A stretch of DNA of 64,000 nucleotides from Stachybotrys elegans. Lineage: Eukaryota > Ascomycota > Sordariomycetes > Hypocreales > Stachybotryaceae. Made by a program: the position numbers and the translations under genes. The stretch is from NCBI GenBank assembly GCA_020746835.1, contig JAGPNK010000018.1, forward strand, positions 62,001-126,000, given 5' to 3'. This document shows positions 56,469-64,000 of this stretch, piece after piece. The number at the start of each line of letters is the position of its first letter. The first letter of the stretch is position 1. Below the pieces are notes generated by a model. It had not been told where the DNA came from. It did not search any database and was given only the letters and a program-made list of their open reading frames with translations.

Positions 56469-59400
56469 TCAGCACCAGGCGTTTATCAGGTGATGTAAGA
56501 ATATTGCACTAACTTTTAATCGTTGCTCATCCATACTAGACGACGAAGTCTCGTTCCAATTCATTGTCTGATTAATGAGGCGTAACTTGTCCTGTTGAAT
56601 CCATTGTACATACTGTGTACGTCAGTGATAAGCTTTGCACATGCTTCTGAGAAAAAGATGAAAAGAAATAAGGAGTGAATGGGGCTCATTCCGGTGCGCG
56701 TACCGTCTCTATTGAATCCCGAGTGATGTATCTTGTCGTCAAAACCTCTCGGGTCTGTCCGATTCGATGTACCCTGTCTACGGCTTGTCTTTCGGTCATT
56801 GGATTCCAACTGGGTTCAAGTAGATGGACGTGGCTCGCTGCTGTAAGATCAACTCTGCGGGCCAAGACGTCAGTCCCCACACATGAACATTAATCTTAGA
56901 GCTTTACCCTTCCCCTACGCTTCCAATGCTTGCGAGCATGACGGTGCATTTTGGGTCCTGGTTGAATCGTCGCAGGGCATTGCTGCGCTCCTGAAGAGAA
57001 GCTCTGCCGTCAATACGCTCACAAACATACCCACTTGATTGTAGGGCTTTAAGCGCGAGGTCAAGCATCCCAGTCCAGGAGCTAAACACCACGCTAAAGA
57101 AATCGAGTTAGGTCGGCCCAGGATGCAAGTCAATACGTCGTCGAAAACATGGGCGTTACATACCTCTTATTTGTTGGCCCTGGGATCTGTTCGTCTGAAC
57201 GCTGTTCTTTTCGGAGATTGTCCAGCAAAGCTCTCATTTTAGCAGATGATCTCCTCGGCCCTAGGAGCGGTGGATTTCTGCCAGCCTCCGCGACCGTCGT
57301 CGCGGCTGCACAGCGTGAGCAGGTTCGCTGGTTGGCCGCGTTGTCATCCTCTTCTGCTATACATGTGGGACATATAAAATGACCACACCCAAGCTCCGGG
57401 TCTGCGGCGGCTGCGTCGTAGTTACAGGCTCCACACTCGGCACAAGGCTCTCCACCTTCACGCATCATCTGCCAATCTACAGATGCGCTACTGTCTGCGC
57501 GCCAGGCCTCGACAGCCGATACGGGGAGGAGATGTTCACCGTGGTCGCAGATGCGTCTCAAAAAGTTGATGAGGGTCAAAACCCGGCTGCTCGTGGACTC
57601 TTCTCGGGTAGATCCGAGCTGGCGGATGCCTGACGCCATTTCAGCCGCTCGTCGTTTGAAGAAAGTGTATAGTTGCCTATCTTCAGCGTCTAGATCGACT
57701 TGCTTCACACGATCAGTTCGCTTTGGCAACTTGAGTCGGCCGGAAAGCGCTTCTTTCGTTCGTCGCAAGCAGGTAGCTCTTATTAGGATCTCTAGTTTCC
57801 GAAGACTATTCGGCTCGTTCCTCTTCAGTGGAGTCCCTATCCAGAACTCAAATGCGCTCTTGTCGGCGAACGGTATAACGCCGACGAAAGCGAGCAGGGC
57901 ATAGTAATCGATAAGAGAGTTGTGAATGGGGGTGCCTGTCAGACACCAGCGATGTTTGGCTTGTATTGCACATGCTGCTTTGAACTTTTGCGATGATAGC
58001 GACCTGATATGGTGAGCTAAGAAAATTCAAGGCATGTCAGCATCCAAAAGCACAGATTGGGCAACGGGACTTGAGAAACCTTCGTCCAACACAACCCGGT
58101 ACCACCTCCTCTGGTATAGAGGACCCTGGTTGGCCCAGTCGGATCTCATGGTCTCATAAGTGGTGAGAACAACATGGATATTCTGCTCGCTCTTGGAAAA
58201 CATAGACTGTCGGCCTGGGCCATGATATATGACCCAGGCAACATGACCGTGTTTGGTGTGTCTGTAGACATAGAGCATGCTGTCAGCAACCTAGTAGGAT
58301 CCTTGAGGATTGGAGTGGGTACGCACCTCTCGATTTGTTCCTGCCAGTTATGGATGGCTAGTTATTTGTTGTCAGTGTTTTGTCGAACAGGCAGTATTCA
58401 GGAGTACAATTACTAGATTTCGGGGTAACAATCAAAGTCGTGAAGCCATCTTTGGCGTCAAGAAGTTCGGGTTCGTTCTCTAGAGCATCTAGAGACCAGC
58501 AGAGCAACGCCAGGAAGCTCAAAGTTTTCCCCAAGCCCATATCCTACGTAATTTAGCAATTCATCGCCATTAGCTGAGCACAGCATGAAAGGACTCAGGC
58601 CTGCTCACATCGGCAAGTATCCCTCCTAGAGGTAGTCGTGGGGTCTCAATCTGCCCAGTTATCTTATTCCGGAACGTGGCCCTGTGCATCACAACGTCAG
58701 ATCGTTAAGGAATTGGCTAGGGAGTGAACAAACACTTCGGTCTCCCCAGGACTCTGCGATGCTTCCCATAAAGAAGGGAATCTCCCACCCATAAGGACCC
58801 CACGCTCTGTCTCCGCCATTCTCCCCAGGGCAGAGAGTTGGTGACTGTTTATATTAACGGGCTGCGCAAAAAGACAATTGAAACGGCGGACCACGCACTC
58901 TTCCAATACTGCGCTGAGACGTGGGCTGGGCTCAACCAGCGATTGTTCTTGGCCATAATTTGTCGCATCGAACAGTCGCATGAAATGACATTTCGTTGCC
59001 TCGTCTAAGATTTCCGAGGCTACTGTGGCCTGGGGACTAGTGAGTGATTCTGCTTGGGCCAAACTTGGCATTTCGGATCCTGGCCGAAGGAGCCAGTGAG
59101 GGTTCATGTATTTGAGCCCTCTGTCGAACTCATTAATAGACGGAGGCTGAAGATAAAGGCCTGCCTCGGATAGCAGATTCCCGACGGCATCACTTTCTTC
59201 CAGAAGACCACAGATGACAATCATCACTGGGCAGTCTTGTGGTATGATACTACCGAAAACCTTATCTCCCTTGAATGGCTGTAACCGCTTCGAGTCACCG
59301 TGGGGTGGCAAGAGCTTCGCACTAAGCCTGACGGAGAAGTCTCTCATCAACATCGCTAGTTCTGGCACTTGAATTATGCCTGCGTATTTGTTGGAATCTT

Positions 59401-60065
59401 GGGAAAAGAGTTTCAGCGTGTTTCCGCAAACAGTCATGTCGACGGGGACACCCAATGCCGGCTGCTGGGAGTTGTTGAATGACGACACGGCCTTGGTCAT
59501 TATCTTGGTAGCTGTGAGCAATTGGCACGCACCATGCGTCTGGTAATACATACTGCACCAAAACAGGTATCATACTGAGCAGTACTTGTAGGGAAATGGG
59601 AATTTAAAGTAAACGCAGCATCCATTGCATTCGGATCTGGTGTTGCTTTGTCAAGGCCTTGAATTTGAAGGGACGTAAACGGTTTCCTGGGCGTGAAGAC
59701 TTACTGACAGAGTCATTGCCTATGATATCGTCATTTGGCGTCTTCTGAGCGATTCCTTGCAATCCAGCGGGATTATCACCGCTCTTGACAACCACATATT
59801 GGTTAAAGAGAGGCTCCACATGTCTCGCTTCTCCGGGTGTGGAGTAAATACCCCGGTTCACGCTGTCATAATAGCTTTCCCGTCGAATATCATCTCCGCA
59901 GTCAGGAACATCAAGGTGAATTGAGGGGACCGGAGCCACCAAAGAATCCCCGCCACGGTCAGGCAGTGGAGAACACTTGCGCTTACTGGCGCTTGAGGCA
60001 GGCTCGTCCTGCGATGGGCTGGATCTCTTTGGAGGCTTTCCGGTCCCAGTCACGAGACTGAACAT
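56469..60065 (-). CDS. SNF2-family ATPase with RING finger (Rad5/HLTF-like)
   Basis: DNA-dependent ATPase with a built-in E3-type RING. The start MFSLVTGTGKPPKRSSPSQDEPASSASKRK has basic, nuclear-type patches. After a poorly resolved junction near 59560-59610, a HIRAN-like/N-terminal stretch reaches LPLGGILADDMGLGKTLSFLALL (motif I, about 58550). VVLDE|AHHIRS (motif II) is split by an intron, and HRWCLTGTPIHNSLIDYYALLAF is motif III. The RING is CAECGACNYDAAAADPELGCGHFICPTCIAEED with a final CSRC. The second lobe has VVFSSWTGMLDLALKAL, VCERIDGRASLQER, and RQAVDRVHRIGQTREV (motif VI). The last exon, YVQWIQQDKLRLINQ, ends at TGA 56469. Yeast and human relatives act in template switching at stalled forks. 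Some exon borders remain uncertain, but no clear lesion was found. Confidence 0.85.
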
Positions 60066-60911
60066 GGTTATTGTGTAGGATTTGCGGGACAAAGATTGGG
60101 GACAGGTAATATTAGATCGGTGATGCCTCATGAAAGTTGTGCTTGATTGAACCATCTGTTTTGGGCATAGACTAGTCACATGATATAAGCATGTATATAC
60201 AGTTAGGGACCTATTATAATACAGCAATATTTACTTAACAGATAGTACTCCGAACTCAGTAAATTAATCCACTAGATTAAGAAAATTATGAGGCTTGTTA
60301 TCGTTAGAGGGGGCCTCCTCAAAGTCGCTGGTCTATATCCCATTGGGGCACACGCACGGGAAATCCCACATACTTGTTGTCTTTAGATAGGCCAGTCCAT
60401 TAACTCGCCGCGATTATTAGTCCTAGTGTACAGTATGCTCGTAGCAGTCTTAGAGCTTGTCCCCTGGTCAGCTTTTCTGGTGAAGTAGCGCTGAGCGACA
60501 GAAGAGTAGACCAGGGAACGCTATCGTTGGCTAGACTAACCCGACCTCCTACGAGAAAAGTATCTCTGTCTTATAAAGGTGCGAGCTTGTTTATAACTAG
60601 TTCTCTAAAGCATCGTCAACCAGCACAAGCTCTTTAAATGGACCCAAGCATACAGCACGTTGTCCTATAACAATGATATACCTCTATTAGAAGAGGCTTG
60701 TGGCGTGCACAGTATATAATAAGGTAGCATAGGTACTTCGATTTCTGGATAACTGATATACAGATATATGTGCCACTTCATTGTGTTTGCACTTCACTCA
60801 ACTAGAATCCTGTATTTACCTCTCACCTCCCCTTATGTGACATGTCCCCACCGCCCTGGCTTAGCCTGAACTATCTCCCCAGCCATTCATATAGTCACAC
60901 AACTCGGGATA
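60066..60911. other. Intergenic region with repeat R7
   Basis: Repeat R7 is at 60298-60371. The remainder shows no gene; it separates the SNF2 gene start from the 3' end of a small secreted-protein gene. Confidence 0.4.
60298..60371 (-). repeat. Dispersed repeat copy R7
   Basis: The shortest copy, about 75 bp: the complement of the constant end (GGGAAATCCCACATA) with CCCATTGGGGCACACGCAC and GGGGGCCTCCTC. It may be flanked by CTTGTTATC and CTTGTTGTC, but the first overlaps the element. Confidence 0.65.
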
Positions 60912-61659
60912 CTAGCAGTTAGCTTGTGAAGTAATCACATTCCAGTTCGTGCTGTGAAAGACCTGACCACTAGCATAAGTGCCATATCCGTTATAGAAGG
61001 AGCATCGATCGACAATGTACTGAGCACCGTCTGCAATTGAACTGAACGAAGCTAGCTCCTTGGTTGATGGAGACTGAAAGATATTAGTATTGAAGCAATA
61101 GAGCCCATTATCAAGACTTACATCGTTACACCACCAAATGGCAGCATCATTGCTGCAGCTGACCCTGCCACAGTTCCCTGGGGTGTATCAGCTTATATCA
61201 TACTGTTCACTGAGGCAGAAAACATACCTGGCCCAGGACCGTTGGATGGCCTGCCTGCAACGCGTCGCAGGTAGCTGATGCCACCTTGGATCCGTCCTTT
61301 ATCCGCTAACCCCCATCGGTTGGTGTCACAGTTGTAGGCAGAGCCTCCAAAATCAGTGCGTGCGTGGATAGCACCCTTCTCAACAGGAAAGTCGGCATCG
61401 AAGTTGGGGTTCAGTTGCAAGACTTCATCGTGTACATGCTCAAGAGTTCCTGTAAAGTTCAGGAATGGGCCTCCGGGCAAAGCCTGGACCTCCCATTGGA
61501 AGTCCTCCACCCCATAGCCAGGGATAGGTGCAACATTGTTTGCAATGGGAACCGTAGCGGCCTAAGACTGTCAGCCATGCATCACATGTGTCGTAGTCTA
61601 AGACTTACTGATACTGCAGTGACTGCGAGGAGCAGCTTTGCCAACTGAGTAGAAATCAT
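60912..61659 (-). CDS. Small secreted cysteine-containing protein, paralogue A
   Basis: Four exons (61659-61609, 61561-61228, 61177-61122, 61073-60912) sum to 603 nt, giving 200 aa. A short signal peptide (STQLAKLLLAVTAVS) ends at the first intron. The mature part contains DFQWEVQALPGGPFL, a GSAYNCD segment, GGISYLRRVAGRPSNGPGPG, NCGRVSCSNDAAIWWCND, FSSIADGAQYIVDRC and GQVFHSTNWNVI, ending in a final cysteine. A TATA-like box (GTATATAAG on the minus strand) lies at 61744-61752, about 85 bp upstream. The sequence is clearly paralogous to the gene at 62664-63429. Such small secreted cysteine-containing proteins are often effector candidates or antagonistic factors, but I cannot name a family or a function. 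Confidence 0.82.
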
Positions 61660-62663
61660 GATTGGAAATAGAGTTTGACGAATGGATGAGGTGTCGGCAA
61701 AGAATGATGAGAGGTGAGGGATGATGTAACTGGGGAAATGCTTCCTTATATACATGAAATCCAGAGATGAACTTGTCGACTCATCAGTCGTGGGCTGTTC
61801 GCTATCATATGACAACTGATCTTATGCAACCCCGAAGAGGAAGGTAAGGCGCCTATTTTGGCGAGCGCCTTGGTGTGGATAAATATATTGATGACCCATT
61901 CTATACCAAATCACAACTAACTGATACGAAATACGAACGCTAAGCGAGTATCTTTATAACATCACACGGTCATATGGTATTTCTGGTATCACGTAATACA
62001 GATCAGTGACTTCGGCATCACAACAAGGAAAAATGATGAAACAAGAGAATGAACTGCTAATAGCTATGCCTTCACATATATTGTACAGGTCCATATGCCA
62101 TGCTATCAATAATCACCAGCAAGACACAATCTCATGCTCAAGGACCCATTCGAACACGCAGCACTACGACTCTGAGCGTTCCCTTGTCCCGCGCTTTTCT
62201 CATGTCAAACTCCTGCATACATTGCCTTCTTTACCGAATATACCCACTATTATGCCCGAATGCAGCCAAAATGCGGCGTGGACGGATCACAACATCCCCA
62301 TAACACGCGAAGGATCACACCAAGAAGCGAAGGATCATTTAATGGCAGCATTGATGGAACTTCTTTTATTCGATGATGAGGTATTACTATTCCTACCTAC
62401 CTCTTACGGCGGTAATACGAGGCAGACGATGCAAGGCGATGGATCATAGCGAAATGTTGCCATTCTACTACCTCTTACGGCAGTAATACAATGATCAGGT
62501 GCAGTTTTCTTCATTGCCGTGTCGAATGATTGCGACACCGCTCTCAGAGTCCTGAGTATATAAAGGCAGTGACGAGACTGTAGCCTTCTCCTCTTCCCAC
62601 TGGCCATCACATCCCGCGGCTTTCACTCTTACATCGTTTCCTGCTCTTCATTTGACAGACAAC
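61660..62663. promoter_or_regulatory. Divergent intergenic region between the two paralogous secreted-protein genes
   Basis: 1.0 kb. A TATA-like TATATAAAG lies at 62557-62565, about 100 bp before the right-hand ATG, and another (minus strand) at 61744-61752. The motif TACCTCTTACGGC(G/A)GTAATAC occurs twice (about 62397-62418 and 62469-62490). The frame 62006-62449 has no recognised domain. Confidence 0.45.
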
Positions 62664-63429
62664 ATGTTCGTCACTTCCACCATGACCAGAGCAGTTGCTC
62701 TTTTTCTGGCTTTGGCCACCGTCGCTCAGGTGAGACCTTTGTCATTCATAGCAACACCCAGACTGACGTACTTGGAAGGCCATGCCTGCCGAGGGACTGT
62801 CTGCCAGTGATGCCCTCGCTGGCAAGACCATCTCCGATATCGATTGGGCGGTTCAGGCCTTCCCGGGTGGCGAGGTCCTGCACATGACAGGCACTGTTGA
62901 GACTGTCTGGGCCAAGCTCCTTGCCATCAATCCCAACTACGTCGCCGACTGGGGCATCGAGGACCCTGTCAACGAGACCGAAAACGTCACGCTGGAGAAG
63001 CGCACTGACTTCACCGGGTCAGCTCTAATCTGTAGGAAGGACGTTTCCTCAGCCCACTTCGCAAGGCAGGGCATCGCCTACCTGCGCCGAATCTCTGGCC
63101 AGCCTACGAACGGCGCCGGCCCTGCGAATTGCGGACGTGTCTCCTGCAGTGAGCGAACGGCTATCTGGTGGTGCAACGATGTACGTGTTTCTCTGCCTGA
63201 TCGTCGGGGCATTGAATTCGGGTCAAGTAAAGCGCCTCTTGCTAATGCTACTCCCCTCTAGACAACGAGCCCCAAGACGCTTGCCAGTTTCGGCTCTATC
63301 GCTGACGGTGCACAATGGATCGTTGACCGGTGCTCATGGGTCGGGGATTCCGGTGTCTATTCCTACACTGCAGGGCAGGTCTTTCACAGCACTAACTGGA
63401 ATGTCATTATCACCACGGCCAACTGCTAG
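62664..63429 (+). CDS. Small secreted cysteine-containing protein, paralogue B
   Basis: Three exons (62664-62729, 62779-63180, 63262-63429) sum to 636 nt, giving 211 aa. A signal peptide (TRAVALFLALATVAQA) ends at the first intron, as in paralogue A. Shared blocks with A: DWAVQAFPGG, GSALICRKD, QGIAYLRRISGQPTNGAGP, NCGRVSCSERTAIWWCND, FGSIADGAQWIVDRC and GQVFHSTNWNVII, plus the final cysteine. The intron after WWCND is at the same place in both genes, while A has one further intron just before NCGRVSC that B lacks. B has an insertion with two N-glycosylation-type sites (NETENVT). No known family is assigned. Its function is unknown; a secreted role in interaction with hosts or competitors is a guess. 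Confidence 0.85.
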
Positions 63430-64000
63430 GCATCCCCGTTCTGCATTACTAAAGTAATTAGTAACATAATCGTCGTTATGATATCGGTTACAGGGCGCAT
63501 ACACACTTTCAACTTATTACGCCTCAATGTTACTTGTATCTAGCCACTACTAGAGAAATATAAGCGAGCAATTCAAGATCGGCCGGGAACGCAAGTTCAT
63601 AAGCTGTCTTTTGCTTGGCATTCACTATAATCGGCGCCTTTAATAAATATGGTTGTCCAGCAACCATCCACTGGGCAGTCTACAGTCCGATGGGTTTCGC
63701 TGTGTTATCAGAACCACTTCAGTAGTTTCATGCTTTCTTTTGAAATATTTTGAGCTTCCTGTCCTAGGGATCGAGGGCAGATGTCAAGTTTGTGCAAATG
63801 AAACCTCGTGATTGTCACCGTAACTCGGAAGCCGATCCATCAGAGTTCCATCTCTGGCCTTCCGAATTTGAACCCCTTCGACTATTGCCACGCGTATCTG
63901 ACTCTGTTGGGTAAGAGGCAAAGGTGCCAAATGCAATCGTCCAATTTGCTGAGACAGTATTGACTGCTCGTTTTGGCGTTCCAGAGTGCGAAACGAGTAT
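63430..64000. other. Intergenic, right edge of the window
   Basis: No coding signal, RNA gene or copy of the dispersed repeat was recognised. Confidence 0.35.

Noticed and set aside
62006..62449. Possible gene between the two secreted paralogues
   Set aside because: Composition looks non-coding and it contains the duplicated CTTACGGC motif; no domain or signal peptide.
1..64000. tRNA, rRNA and CRISPR arrays
   Set aside because: No cloverleaf-like segment with A and B boxes, no rRNA-like block and no regularly spaced repeats were seen on reading both strands; a tRNAscan-SE or Infernal run would settle it.

Overview
The window reads as nuclear DNA of a filamentous ascomycete (Pezizomycotina, probably Sordariomycetes/Hypocreales-like). 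Genes carry many short introns of about 40-65 nt with GTRNGY...YAG borders. The gene content is typical of that group: Zn2Cys6 regulators, a HET-domain protein, NACHT-ankyrin STAND proteins, a DUF6604-type protein, a trichodiene-synthase-like cyclase, and several MFS carriers. No rRNA, tRNA or CRISPR was seen. All gene models below were spliced by eye; where several exons sum to an open frame this is stated.

Layout. 1-4.1 kb: a decayed allantoate-permease-type MFS fragment, then an ACC deaminase and a monocarboxylate-type MFS carrier transcribed divergently. 4.3-9.8 kb: one long minus-strand gene for a signal-peptide, multi-membrane-segment protein ending in ankyrin repeats. It is broken by a repeat insertion with a perfect 14-bp target-site duplication, and also by an apparent frameshift and an in-frame stop. 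11.2-16.5 kb: histidine phosphatase, HET-domain protein, F-box protein. 16.6-22.7 kb: a decayed 2EXR-like locus, then a sesquiterpene-cyclase-type gene and a cytochrome P450 that look like a minimal terpenoid cluster. 23.6-26.2 kb: DUF6604-type protein.

26.6-34.6 kb is the most coherent metabolic block: a short Zn2Cys6 protein, a fungal-trans-domain regulator without a zinc cluster, an ACS-family MFS carrier, D-glycerate 3-kinase and a tartrate-dehydrogenase-type enzyme. Together they suggest uptake of tartrate (or a related hydroxy diacid), oxidative decarboxylation to D-glycerate, and phosphorylation into glycolysis. 35.5-44.5 kb: a secreted amidohydrolase, a Zn2Cys6 regulator, an alpha/beta hydrolase and a Baeyer-Villiger-type monooxygenase, a possible ketone-to-ester-to-acid module.

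44.6-48 kb is gene-poor with repeats, a poly-G tract and a HET remnant. 48.0-51 kb: an APH-type kinase and a signal-peptide SDR. 52.5-56.4 kb: a seven-exon DUF7708-like/NACHT/C2H2/ankyrin STAND protein. 56.5-60.1 kb: a SNF2-RING ATPase. 60.9-63.4 kb: two head-to-head paralogues for small secreted proteins.

A dispersed repeat (seven recognised copies, one terminus constant near TGTGGGATTTCC and the other variable) links several intergenic regions. Two copies have 14-bp flanking duplications, which fits 5'-truncated non-LTR retroposition.
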